In this document: one piece after another, positions 51,139 through 59,375 of the stretch | Layout of the letters: every line of letters starts with the position of its first letter | Position numbering within the stretch: position 1 is the first letter of the stretch | Source of the DNA: Microthrixaceae bacterium | GTDB taxonomy: Bacteria > Actinomycetota > Acidimicrobiia > Acidimicrobiales > Iamiaceae | DNA: 64,000 bases | Direction: 5' to 3' | Assembly (NCBI GenBank): GCA_016702505.1 | Contig: JADJDU010000014.1 | Location: forward strand, 1 to 64,000 | Program-made: the position numbers and the translations under genes | The notes under the pieces: generated by a model | What the model was told of the DNA's origin: nothing | Database searches by the model: none | The model's input: only the letters and a program-made list of their open reading frames with translations

Positions 51139-51429
51139 ATGGGAGCGCTGCGCGGCCGACTGGATGAGAGGCGTCAGGAGATCCTCGACGTCGTCCGGCG
51201 TCATCGAGGCCGTTCGGTGGCGCTGTTCGGCTCCGTTGCTCGTGGAGACGAGACCGCAAGCAGTGATGTAGATCTCCTCGTCGACTTCGAGGCCGACAGC
51301 TCCCTGTTCGATCTCCTCCACCTGCAAGATGAGTTGAGCGCGCTGCTCGGCTGCCCGGTCGACGTGGTGTCGGCCCGGGCGCTCAAGCCACGTGATGAGC
51401 ACATCAGGGCCGAGGCCGTCCCCCTGTGA
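51139..51429 (+). CDS. MNT-type nucleotidyltransferase antitoxin
   Basis: 96 residues. The nucleotidyltransferase signature is complete: ALFGSVARGDETASSDVDLLVDF, i.e. GS-x9-DxD. Minimal nucleotidyltransferases of this size form a pair with a HEPN RNase and inactivate it by attaching AMP to a tyrosine near its active site. The stop overlaps the GTG of the HEPN gene (GTGA at 51426). It is the first cargo gene of the tRNA-Glu element. Confidence 0.85.
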   Translation: MGALRGRLDERRQEILDVVRRHRGRSVALFGSVARGDETASSDVDLLVDFEADSSLFDLLHLQDELSALLGCPVDVVSARALKPRDEHIRAEAVPL

Positions 51430-51761
51430 CCCGGGGAGATGAGCTGCGGCTCGCCGACATCGTCGACGCGTGCCGCGAGATGTCGGAGGTGGTGGCCGTC
51501 GGCCGTGACGCCTTCCTGGCCGACAGGATCCGAGTTCGTGCGGCGGAGCGGCTCCTCGAGGTCATCGGCGAGGCAGCTAACGCTCTTGGCGTTGAGACCA
51601 CCGATGAGTACCCCGAGGTGAACTGGCGGGACATCACCCGCTTGCGAATCGTCCTGGCCCACCACTACCAGCGCGTCGACTCGGAGCAGGTCTGGAACAT
51701 AGCTGTGGCAGAGGTGCCCGCGTTGCTCCTGGCGATCTCCCCGGGCGAGATCCCGGGTTGA
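51426..51761 (+). CDS. HEPN-domain (DUF86) RNase toxin
   Basis: 111 residues. The catalytic R-x4-6-H motif is seen in LRIVLAHHYQRVD, with the tyrosine that the partner modifies directly behind (HHY). The N-terminal helices (DIVDACREMSEVVAVGRDAF) and AAERLLEVIGEAANALG are typical of DUF86. It probably cleaves tRNA or mRNA when the nucleotidyltransferase fails, serving as addiction or anti-phage module. Coupled to the MNT gene. Confidence 0.85.
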   Translation: MTRGDELRLADIVDACREMSEVVAVGRDAFLADRIRVRAAERLLEVIGEAANALGVETTDEYPEVNWRDITRLRIVLAHHYQRVDSEQVWNIAVAEVPALLLAISPGEIPG

Positions 51762-52270
51762 GGGGCGCGGCGCCGTCGAACGTCGTTGACGCTCTCCATC
51801 GGGCCCGCACCGGCCAGTGGCCCGGTGGCCGCGGGCGTAGCCGACCCAACCGAATTCTCGCTCGGCGACGACCTCGTCGTGGACACCTGAGCCACCACAT
51901 CGAGGTCTTTCCGACCAACGAGGGCAGGGGTGGTGCCCTCGTGTGACTGGTCCCACGTCAACGCCATGGGGCGAAGGTGCCAGTGGGGTCTGCCGCTCCG
52001 GGCCAGCCGCCGCTGGCGCCAGCCTCTACGGCTCCACGAGCTCGATGCTGACAGCCGCCGCTCTCTCCTCGAGCGCCACAGCAGGTGCTCCACGTCCACC
52101 GCGCCGGAGACCCCAGATCTCCGCCGACGTTGTCTACCCGTGGTCCGAGCTGCCCGTCTTCCACGTGGACTGCGGCGCGTGCACGTACGGGATCCCGTAG
52201 CCGTGGAGCGCGCCTACGAAACTTCTAGGCTCGGATCCCACCGCATCGGCAAGTACGAAAGGGGTTCACG
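51762..52270 (+). other. Gene-free region between the two cargo pairs
   Basis: About 510 bp. Frames exist but are Arg/Ser/Pro-rich shadows. The last part (GAAAGGGG before the ATG at 52271) holds the ribosome site of the next gene. Confidence 0.3.
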
Positions 52271-53443
52271 ATGCCGTCGCAACTCGCACCTGTGACCCCC
52301 GATGTCCTGAAGTGGGCCCGCGAGTCGATAAATGTGTCTGTCGCCGAGGCCGCCAAGCGGGCGAAGGTCCCGAACCAGCGCCTTGAGGACTGGGAGCGCG
52401 GCGAGGGTATGCCGACCGTGGCCAAACTCCGCGACCTCGCCGACCTGTACCGGCGCCCTCTCGCCGTGTTCTTCCTCCCCGAGCCCCCTGCGGGCTACTC
52501 GACGATCCGGGACTTCCGCCGGCTCCCGGACCTCGCTGACCACACGTGGAGCCGAGCGCTCCACAAGGTCTACCGGCGCGCCGTCGACCAGCAGGAGACG
52601 ATGGTCGAGCTCGCCGAAGACGACCTGGCACCCCAGGTACCGACCGCAGAGGTCACCGAGGACCCCGAGATCGTCGCCGGCCGGCTCCGCTCCGCTCTCG
52701 GTATCTCGATCGAGGAGCAGTTCAGCTGGCGGAAGCCCGAGGACGCCCTCAAGGGCTGGATCGAGGCTGTCGAGGACCTCGGTGTCCTCGTACTCCGCAC
52801 CAGCGACCTCGACCTCGAGGAGATGCGTGGCTTCTCGCTGCCGCACGACGAGGCCCCCGTTGTCGTCGTCAACGCCCTCGACTTCCCCCGGGGCCAGGCG
52901 TTCACGCTCCTCCACGAGCTCGCCCACCTCGCGCTGCGCACGGCGGGACTCTGCGACACCTACGAGCCCGACGGAGCCGCCGACAAGCGGGTCGAGACGT
53001 TCTGCAACGCGGTCGCCGCCGCCATCGCGATGCCAAAGGAGGAGTTCCTCAAGGAATCGCTGGTTGCGCCCACCGGGGCGCGGTCGTGGGACCAAGCCGA
53101 CCTCGTCGTGCTGAGCACCCGTTGGAGCGTCAGCACTGAGGCGATCCTGCGGCGACTCGTCACCTTCGGGCGGGCCACCCCCGCGTTCCATGGCGCCAAA
53201 CGCGCCGAGTACCTCGCCTTCTACCGCAAGCACCGTGAGGAGGAGCGGGCGAAGCGCAAGGCCGCGAAGAAGAACGGCGGCCCGCCGCCGCACCGCATGG
53301 CTATCCGTGACCGGGGCGCGCCCTACGTGCGCACCGTTCTCGACGCGTACCACCGCGACGCCATCAGCCTGTCGTCGACCTCGTGGGCGCTCGGCTTGAA
53401 GGTGCGGCACATTCCTGCCACCGAGCGGGCGATTCGCAGGTGA
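52271..53443 (+). CDS. XRE-family regulator with ImmA/IrrE metallopeptidase domain
   Basis: 390 residues. Residues 5-70 form an XRE helix-turn-helix (SVAEAAKRAKVPNQRLEDWE). The ImmA/IrrE peptidase follows with zinc motif LLHELAHLAL (HExxH) and a downstream ETFCNAVAAAIAMPKEEFL containing the third ligand. Such proteins are antitoxins or phage-repressor proteases. Its stop overlaps the start of a PIN-domain gene (GTGA at 53440), a known arrangement where the XRE-ImmA protein acts as antitoxin. Confidence 0.88.
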   Translation: MPSQLAPVTPDVLKWARESINVSVAEAAKRAKVPNQRLEDWERGEGMPTVAKLRDLADLYRRPLAVFFLPEPPAGYSTIRDFRRLPDLADHTWSRALHKVYRRAVDQQETMVELAEDDLAPQVPTAEVTEDPEIVAGRLRSALGISIEEQFSWRKPEDALKGWIEAVEDLGVLVLRTSDLDLEEMRGFSLPHDEAPVVVVNALDFPRGQAFTLLHELAHLALRTAGLCDTYEPDGAADKRVETFCNAVAAAIAMPKEEFLKESLVAPTGARSWDQADLVVLSTRWSVSTEAILRRLVTFGRATPAFHGAKRAEYLAFYRKHREEERAKRKAAKKNGGPPPHRMAIRDRGAPYVRTVLDAYHRDAISLSSTSWALGLKVRHIPATERAIRR

Positions 53444-53919
53444 GCGATGACGGGTACGTGTTCGACACGAGCGGGCTCCTCGACGGCTGGTCACGGCAGT
53501 ATCCCGTCGATGTGTTCCCGGACCTGTGGGACAGCCTGTCGGACCTCATCGAGGACGGCCGCGGCCAGTCGCCGGAGGAGGTCCTGGCCGAGGCGAAGAA
53601 GCGTGACGACGGCCTCCACAACTGGATGAAGGTCCGCAAGGCCGAGCTCATCTACCCAACCGACATGGGCCTCATGCAAGAGGTCAAGTTGATCCTCGCC
53701 GAGCACAAGCTCATTACGAAGCCCGGGACTGGCCGCAACGCCGCCGATCCCTTCGTCATCACCCTCGCCGCGATCAGCGGCAGGGCGGTGGTGACCGGCG
53801 AGCAGGGCGGCAGCACCTCGAAGCCGAAGATCCCGTCGGTGTGCGCCGCATGGGGCGTCGAGTGCATCAACTTCCTCGAGTTCATCCGCCGCGAGGGCTG
53901 GACGTTCCGCCGGACCTGA
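53440..53919 (+). CDS. PIN-domain (DUF4411) RNase toxin
   Basis: 159 residues from the overlapping GTG. The PIN fold acidic residues are visible: D in YVFDTSGLLDGW near the start, E in the LIEDGRGQSPEEVLAEAKKR part, D in GTGRNAADPFVITLAAISG, and a late acidic position. DUF4411 proteins are almost always encoded after an XRE-ImmA gene, as here. It would cleave RNA when released. Both genes are intact. Confidence 0.85.
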   Translation: MSDDGYVFDTSGLLDGWSRQYPVDVFPDLWDSLSDLIEDGRGQSPEEVLAEAKKRDDGLHNWMKVRKAELIYPTDMGLMQEVKLILAEHKLITKPGTGRNAADPFVITLAAISGRAVVTGEQGGSTSKPKIPSVCAAWGVECINFLEFIRREGWTFRRT

Positions 53920-54194
53920 CCGCCGAGTGGGATCGAGATGCGCGAGCGAATCGTAAGCTCTGCGGCTCGGTGCTTCCGCGCCCGTATGGGCCGACCGGGA
54001 CTGGCACACGGATGCGCCGGTCCCGATGCGGTCTCACCGGGGGAGCATCGGCGACCGGTGGCTCTCGGAAGCGTTGACCGCACGTCGCCGGGGTGGACAC
54101 ACTGGCTCCACCTGTTCGAGGCTCGCAGGTTGTTGGCGGAGACGAGCTTCCTCCCGTTGGTTCGGCGCGACGTGTGCGCCAGGAGGAAGTTCTC
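53920..54194 (+). other. Short gap upstream of the integrase
   Basis: About 275 bp. No gene seen; the integrase ribosome site AGGAGG is at its end. Confidence 0.3.
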
Positions 54195-55298
54195 ATGGCT
54201 GGCTACAGCCGCCGCAAGCCGCTGGTGTCGTTCAAGTACGGCACCCGCATTTACGCACCCTCGGAGGGTGAACGTCGATACCGGGTCGTCGCCACCGACG
54301 CCGATGGCCAGCGGGTGTTCCACAAGTGCTCCAGTGAGGAGGCCGCCCGGCAACGTGCTCGCGAGATCGAGGGTCGCCTCGCTGGGTCGGTGCTGCTGCC
54401 TGGGCGGGCGAACGCGCCGACGACCGTCGGCAGGTTGATCGACCGCTACCTGGTGAGCTTGTCGTCTCGGTCGACCCGCTACGCCGAGCGGCAGGAGTAC
54501 CTGTTGCGCATGTGGGTTCGGCCGGTGCTCGGCGATCACGCGCTGTCGGCGTGGACGCCGTCGGATTCCGAGGCGGTGCTCGATCGGGCCCGTCGGACCC
54601 TCGCGCCGTCGACGGTGCAGAACGTGGGCTCGGCCATGCGGGCGCTGGTGACCTTCGGGTTCAAGAACCGGTGGATCCCGCGGGAGGCCGATCCGATGTG
54701 GCTGGTCCGCTACAGCCCGACCGCCGAGGTGCAGGGCCAGGCGATCGGGTTCATCCCGCGGTCGTCGCTGCCCACCGATGAGGAGTGCAGCCGCCTGTTC
54801 GAGGCTCTCGACGCGGCGGAGCAGCCGGCGTGGTCGCTGGCCATGCAGCTCAAGCACCGGTCGGGGCTGCGGTGGGGTGAGCTGATAGCGCTGCGCCCGG
54901 TCGACCTCGACCTCGAGCCGCAGCGGGTCGTGCGGGTCCACCGGGCCGTCGAGCAGTCCCGCCAGGGCTTGACGATCAAGGGCACCAAGAACCGCCAGCG
55001 CCGGGTGTCGACCTTCCCGGCGAGCCTCGTCGGACCTCTCCAGGAGTGGTCGGGCCAGGTCGAACGCGCCCGCGGGCGCGAAGGTCTGCTGTTCCCCGGC
55101 ACCGACGGCGGCTTCGCCAACCGGCGGACGTTCCAGCGGATCTGGGCACGAGCGGCCCGAGACGCCGGCTGGCCTTCTCGACCCGGCGGTGGTGGCCACC
55201 GTCCTCGGCCACGCCAACGCCGCGTTCACCCTCTCCCGCTAGTCGGCGTCCGAGGCGACCTGAGCACCACCGTCACCGCGGCCACGGAGGGCTGGTGA
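54195..55298 (+). pseudogene. Tyrosine integrase, inactivated
   Basis: AGGAGG precedes ATG 54195. The N-terminal AP2-like and SAM-like parts (VGRLIDRYLVSLSSRSTRYA) and box I arginine (LKHRSGLRWGELIALRPVDL) are intact. After RIWARAARDAGW the HxxR segment is missing, and the end of box II (LDPAVVATVLGHANAAFTLSR) lies in another frame and runs into TAG exactly where the catalytic Tyr (SRY-VG) should be; one missing C explains it. The original frame resumes after this and closes at 55298. The enzyme cannot work as read. Confidence 0.8.
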
Positions 55299-55664
55299 AG
55301 ATGCGATCGCTATGGCCGATCGCCGCGACGCCCTGACCAGGGGAGGACCGGCCAACGGGCTAGCCAACGGGATAGGTAGCGGGATACCCCTGGGGCCAGA
55401 TCGGCAACCTCGCCCGGGTGGTGGGTGGGCGAACGGGCTCGGGGCGCTGGCACGACCGGGCATCGCGGTGCGGTGGTCGTCATCTGGTGGGGGAGGAGGT
55501 GGTGTGAGTCCGTCATGCGCTGGGCGTCCGACACCACGAGCAGGCCAATGCCGGTGCCGGCTGCCCAGGCGCCATCCACAGCACTCGGTGGTACTCGGCG
55601 GAGCGCTCGCGCTGGCCCCGGAAACGACGAAACCCCTGGTCAGCTGGCCTTTGCAGGCTGCTCG
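55299..55664 (+). other. Gene-free region between integrase and tRNA-Glu
   Basis: About 365 bp. Contains a tandem GCCAACGGG(C/A)TA pair (55351-55374), possible arm sites of the integrase, and a hairpin (ACGAAACCCCTGG ... CCAGGGGCTTCGT) ending at 55677. Confidence 0.4.
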
Positions 55665-55680
55665 CCAGGGGCTTCGTGTC

Positions 55681-55756
55681 TGGCACCCCCAACGGGATTC
55701 GAACCCGTGCCGCCACCTTGAGAGGGTGGTGTCCTAGGCCGCTAGACGATGGGGGC
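55681..55756 (-). tRNA. tRNA-Glu(CUC)
   Basis: Complete cloverleaf on the minus strand: acceptor GCCCCCA/TGGGGGT, D-arm CGTCTAGCGGCCTAGGACA, anticodon arm CCACC-CTCTCAA-GGTGG (CTC), T-arm ACGGG-TTCGAAT-CCCGT, discriminator G and encoded CCA. It is the intact copy created or kept at the integrase end of the element. Confidence 0.92.
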
Positions 55757-55797
55757 GAGATCTTCAGTTGTGCCGGCGAGAAACCTAGCCGGGTGAG

Positions 55798-55869
55798 CTC
55801 GGGGGGGAGGACTCGAACCCCCAATGACTGGACCAGAACCAGTTGTGTTACCGATTACACCACCCCCGA
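55798..55869 (-). tRNA. tRNA-Gln(CUG)
   Basis: Complete on the minus strand: acceptor TCGGGGG/CCCCCGA, D-arm GTGTAATCGGTAACAC, anticodon arm ACTGG-TTCTGGT-CCAGT (anticodon CTG), T-arm GGGGG-TTCGAGT-CCTCC (one wobble pair). CCA is not encoded. Paired with tRNA-Glu, 41 bp away, a common actinobacterial order. Confidence 0.9.
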
Positions 55870-56042
55870 ACGGGTGGACGGTCAGACTAGCCGTACCCCC
55901 GCTCGCCACGGAAAACCGGTTTGGCCTCAGTGTTTGGCCTCAGTGCCTGGCCGCAATCTCGGATCGTGAGAAGCTGTGCTGGTCGCGGTTGGGGCCCGAT
56001 TTGTAGGACAATGGGCATTCATCGTCACGGGAGGAAACACCA

Positions 56043-56456
56043 ATGAGCACCGACATCGTGGTCGGAATCGACGGATCCGAGAACTCCGAGCTGGCCTTCA
56101 AGTGGGCGCTCGACGAGGCCGAGGTTCGGGGGGCACGGGTCCGGTGTGTGCTGACCTGGACCTACCTGGGTCAGAAGGGAAGCCAGCTCGGGCCGCTCAC
56201 CACAGAGGATGATGCCCAGCGATTCCTCTCCGATTTCGTTGATCGGGTGGCAGGCGAGCGCAGCGGTCTGGTCGACCCGGTTACCGTCAACGACCTTCCG
56301 GCTCAGGGCCTGCTGGATCAGGCGGCATCGGGGGCGGCGCTGATGGTGGTTGGATCGCGAGGACTTGGTGGCGTGAAGGGCATCGTCCTCGGGTCGGTCA
56401 GCCGGACGGTGGTGGAGCGTTCACCGATCCCGGTGGTCGTGGTCCCCCACGCCTGA
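56043..56456 (+). CDS. Universal stress protein (UspA family)
   Basis: 137 residues; a good ribosome site (GGGAGGAAAC) precedes the ATG. The start DIVVGIDGSENSELAFKWAL holds the first ATP-binding aspartate and the C-terminus holds GSRGLGGVKGIVLGSVSRTV, the G-2x-G-9x-G-S(T) ATP motif, then VVERSPIPVVVV. An ATP-binding single-domain Usp. Role in stress survival is known for the family; specific trigger unknown. Confidence 0.92.
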   Translation: MSTDIVVGIDGSENSELAFKWALDEAEVRGARVRCVLTWTYLGQKGSQLGPLTTEDDAQRFLSDFVDRVAGERSGLVDPVTVNDLPAQGLLDQAASGAALMVVGSRGLGGVKGIVLGSVSRTVVERSPIPVVVVPHA

Positions 56457-56482
56457 GCGGCCCAGCACGCGGCCGGGTCCGG

Positions 56483-57322
56483 TCACCAACCTCGGTAGAC
56501 CGGTTGACGGCGTTCCACGAAGGAAGCGACACCCTCGTTGGCGTCGACCGTGTTCATGTTCATCTCCTGAGCCACAGCCTCCTCGTGGAACGCGGTGGCG
56601 CGGTCTGAGTCCAAGGAGCGGTTGACCAGCCATTTGGTCAGGGCCAGCGACCTTGTGGGGGCCTGGGCAAGGCGGTCGGCCCATTCCTCGACGGCAGCGT
56701 CCAGCTCATCGGCTGGCACGACCCGGTTCACCAGGCCCAGGGTGGCAGCCTCGTCCGCGGACAGATCGTCGCCGAAGAACAAGAGCTCCTTGGCCTTGCG
56801 GATGCCCACCATCCGAGGCAGGAGGTAGGCGCCACCGCCGTCGGGGACGAGACCTCGACGGACGAACACCTCGATGAAGCGGACGCCATCGGCGGCGACC
56901 ACCAGGTCACAGGCCAAGGCCAGGTGGGCCCCGATCCCAGCCGCGGTTCCGCCTACCTTGGCGATCACCGGCTTCTCGCAATCGAGCACCGCGGTGATGA
57001 GCGCCTGCGCGCCCTCGCGGATCATTTTCGCCACCTCGCCGGTGGCCCGCTTGGGGGCATCGTCAGGCCGGGGAGCGGGGGGCCGTGGGGCTCGCAGGTC
57101 GGCGCCGGTGCAGAACGAGTCGCCCGAGGCGGAAAGGACCACCGCTCGCACGTGGAGGTCGGTGCTTGCCTCGGCCAGCAGCGCGATCACCCGGTCGCGC
57201 TGGTCGGGGCTGATGGCGTTCTTGACGTCAGGCCGGTTGAGGGTGATCCACGCCACGCCCCGGTCGTCGACGTGGTGAAGGACCTGCTCGGTCAGGGGAA
57301 GGTCGATCGAAGGGGTGGTCAC
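56483..57322 (-). CDS. Enoyl-CoA hydratase/isomerase family protein
   Basis: 279 residues. Crotonase-fold marks: VAWITLNRPDVKNAIS, oxyanion loop SGDSFCTGADLRAP, then KVGGTAAGIGAHLALACDLV and RGLVPDGGGAYLLPRMVG. An unusual Pro/Arg-rich insert (PRPPAPRPDDAPKR) follows the oxyanion loop. It hydrates or isomerises acyl-CoA in fatty-acid or steroid-type breakdown. A CTGACG-ACC-CGTCAG palindrome 45 bp upstream of the start suggests TetR-type control, shared with the amidohydrolase at 61639-62876. Confidence 0.88.
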   Translation of the reverse strand: MTTPSIDLPLTEQVLHHVDDRGVAWITLNRPDVKNAISPDQRDRVIALLAEASTDLHVRAVVLSASGDSFCTGADLRAPRPPAPRPDDAPKRATGEVAKMIREGAQALITAVLDCEKPVIAKVGGTAAGIGAHLALACDLVVAADGVRFIEVFVRRGLVPDGGGAYLLPRMVGIRKAKELLFFGDDLSADEAATLGLVNRVVPADELDAAVEEWADRLAQAPTRSLALTKWLVNRSLDSDRATAFHEEAVAQEMNMNTVDANEGVASFVERRQPVYRGW

Positions 57323-57366
57323 GGCGCACTCTCCTTGGCTTGGGTGGAGGGAGCGTACGCCGTGAC

Positions 57367-57381
57367 CTGACGACCCGTCAG
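57367..57381. promoter_or_regulatory. CTGACG-N3-CGTCAG palindrome, candidate TetR operator
   Basis: CTGACGACCCGTCAG with 6-bp perfect arms between the enoyl-CoA hydratase start and the end of a lipoprotein gene. The same motif is repeated in front of the amidohydrolase (62917-62964). Confidence 0.7.
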
Positions 57382-57396
57382 ATCAGGTGGTGGCGT

Positions 57397-57771
57397 TCAG
57401 AACTGGAACGGGTTGAAGCCGCACTCGGCTTCGATCACCTTCAGGAGACGCTGGAAGGCAGGCTGCATTGCGGTGCTGCGCTCCTGGATGCCAGCTGCGT
57501 CGGCCGGGTTCTCGTCGCGGTACTTCACGAAATCGATAACCAGTTGGAAGTCGGCCTGGAGCTCCTCGGGAGCAGCGGCCATCTGGGCCTCGGCAGACGC
57601 CAACTGCTCGGAGGTGGTGGCGTTCTGGCCTTCTCGAGCGGCTTCACAGAGCTTCTCGTACTCGGAGCGCACCCCGGAGGACTCTTCCTTGGAGTCCTTC
57701 GAGCAGCCGACCATCAAGACACTGGCGGCAAGTGCGGCAGAAAGCAGGATTCGGGGGGTGCGGTTAGCCAT
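57397..57771 (-). CDS. Small helical lipoprotein
   Basis: From ATG 57771 (MANRTPRILLSAALAASVLM) a lipobox VLMVGCSKD is followed by about 100 helical residues: EYEKLCEAAREGQNATTSEQ, QADFQLVIDFVKYRDENPAD and a final ECGFNPFQF. The two cysteines (CEAA, ECGF) may be bridged. A GTG at 57789 is an alternative start. Similar in build to the lipoprotein at 38302. Function unknown. Confidence 0.65.
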   Translation of the reverse strand: MANRTPRILLSAALAASVLMVGCSKDSKEESSGVRSEYEKLCEAAREGQNATTSEQLASAEAQMAAAPEELQADFQLVIDFVKYRDENPADAAGIQERSTAMQPAFQRLLKVIEAECGFNPFQF

Positions 57772-57828
57772 GGCAGTAGAGCTTGTCACACCAAGGGGGT
57801 CCCGCTATCGACACCGTCGTCCTCTCCG

Positions 57829-59328
57829 TCAGCGGGTGGGCGTCGGCGTTCCGGGGTCGATGAGCTGGCCCAACGCAACCCGGTCCACCTTCTGCATGGC
57901 GGTCAGTGGCAGTGACGACACCAGGACTAGGTCTTCGGGCAGCTTGAAGTGGGCAAGGTGTCCAGCACCGTGAGCTCGTAGATCTGCCAGTGCGGGAGGT
58001 TGGTCGGGGTCGACAGGGACGACGACGGCCACCCCCACCTCGCCCAACACGTCATCAGTTCGGGGCACCACCGCCACCTCGGCCACGGCCGGGTGAGTGC
58101 CGAGCACGGCAGCTACCTCAGCAGGGAAGACGTTGTAGCCGCCGCGGATGTACATCTCGCTGAGGCGCCCGGTCATGGTCACGTTTCCGCCGGCGTCGAT
58201 GGACCCCAAGTCTCCGGTTCGGAGCCATCCGTCGACCAGGACATCGGCGGTCGCCTCGGGATCACCCCAATAACCCGAGGTGACGGCCCGGCTCTTCAAC
58301 CACAGTTCGCCCACCTCTCCCGGCGGGACCGGTGACCCCTCGGGGTCGCGGGCCTCCACGTACATCCCCGGTCGGGGTCGACCCACCGTGTGGAGGGCGA
58401 TCGCGTCGGGGTCGTCGGGTGATGTGGCCGTTCCCACCCCGCCGCCCTCGGTGGAGGACCAGCGGATGGAGTAGCCGGAGTTGAAGCGTTCCCGGGCGTC
58501 GGTGACCAACGCCGGTGGAGAAGCGGCACCACCCACCACCAGCAGCTTCACGCAGGCGAGGTCTCGTCGATCGAAGTCGGGATCGCGCAACAGCAGCGCG
58601 ATCTGAGGGGCCACCGCCCCAATGGTTGTGATCCCGGTTCGTGCCACCAGATCCAGGACATCGCCGGCCCGCCACCGATCCAGTAGGTGGGTGGTGGTAC
58701 CCATGCGCAGGTACCAGGCCAGCTTGGTGGTGAACCCGACGTGGGCGAACTGGGTGGAGCCGTACTGGGCTATGGGCGCTGATCCCCACCTTTCGCCCAC
58801 GTCGTAGTTGGTTATGGCCGTCAACTGCCGGTCGGTGAACCACGCCCCCTTTGGTGTACCGGTGGTGCCGGAGGTGAACACGACGGCGACGGGTCGGTCG
58901 GGGTCGTTGGGCGGGGTGTCGGGCCGGTGTCCACGTCGGGCAAGCCCGGTTACGTCTTCGGGGGAGGCCAGCACCAGATCGGGTTCGACCCGGGCCAGGC
59001 ATGCGTCCCTCTCGGATGCGGTCAGCCTCGGGTTCACGCCGGCGGTGGTGGCCCCGACCTTGGCCGCGGCGATCTGGGCCAGAACCCACCACGATGTCGA
59101 GCCGAGGGTCAGCGAGGCGATCTCGTCGGAGCGCTCGTGAAGCTCTCGGTAGGTGAGGTTGGTGCCGTCGTGGTCCACAAACGCTGGACGGTCACCGAAG
59201 CGATGAGCTGCTTCGGCGACGGTGGCGGCCAGGTAGCCAGCGCGGGTGGTTCCCGGGGCCAACCAATGCGTCGGAACCGAACCCGCGCCCGGTTCGGCCC
59301 GGGTAGGCCAGGTGGGGTCGGAGGTCAC
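57829..59328 (-). CDS. Acyl-CoA synthetase (AMP-forming, ANL superfamily)
   Basis: 499 residues. Motifs in order: P-loop-like VAVVFTSGTTGTPKGAWF, adenine site GYSIRWSSTEGGG, GWLRTGDLGSIDAGGNVTM with the conserved Asp, GGYNVFPAEVAAVLGTHP of the C-terminal domain and the catalytic lysine in LPLTAMQKVDRV. It activates a carboxylic acid to acyl-CoA. Substrate unknown, but flanking hydratases suggest fatty or aromatic acids. Converges with a lipoprotein gene and is divergent from the AlkX-like gene. Confidence 0.9.
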   Translation of the reverse strand: MTSDPTWPTRAEPGAGSVPTHWLAPGTTRAGYLAATVAEAAHRFGDRPAFVDHDGTNLTYRELHERSDEIASLTLGSTSWWVLAQIAAAKVGATTAGVNPRLTASERDACLARVEPDLVLASPEDVTGLARRGHRPDTPPNDPDRPVAVVFTSGTTGTPKGAWFTDRQLTAITNYDVGERWGSAPIAQYGSTQFAHVGFTTKLAWYLRMGTTTHLLDRWRAGDVLDLVARTGITTIGAVAPQIALLLRDPDFDRRDLACVKLLVVGGAASPPALVTDARERFNSGYSIRWSSTEGGGVGTATSPDDPDAIALHTVGRPRPGMYVEARDPEGSPVPPGEVGELWLKSRAVTSGYWGDPEATADVLVDGWLRTGDLGSIDAGGNVTMTGRLSEMYIRGGYNVFPAEVAAVLGTHPAVAEVAVVPRTDDVLGEVGVAVVVPVDPDQPPALADLRAHGAGHLAHFKLPEDLVLVSSLPLTAMQKVDRVALGQLIDPGTPTPTR

Positions 59329-59375
59329 GACTCGACGGTAGCGCCGCTCGGGCCGGGGCTAGCCGCCAACATGGG

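Larger units (their letters stand above)
50865..55729. mobile_element. Integrative element in tRNA-Glu carrying two toxin-antitoxin-like pairs
   Basis: A direct repeat (50865-50928 and 55665-55729) starts in the hairpin downstream of tRNA-Glu and runs through its 3' half to the end of the anticodon arm. The copies differ by one C. The intact tRNA is at the high end, with a tyrosine integrase gene just inside. Cargo is MNT/HEPN and XRE-ImmA/PIN. The integrase is broken, so the element is probably immobile. Confidence 0.75.

Noticed and set aside
51930..52295. Possible gene between the HEPN toxin and XRE-ImmA
   Set aside because: Frames are short, low in hydrophobic pattern and without ribosome sites; composition matches non-coding GC-rich DNA.
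55312..55737. Open frame running into the tRNA-Glu gene
   Set aside because: It overlaps the attachment repeat and tRNA and has no start signal.
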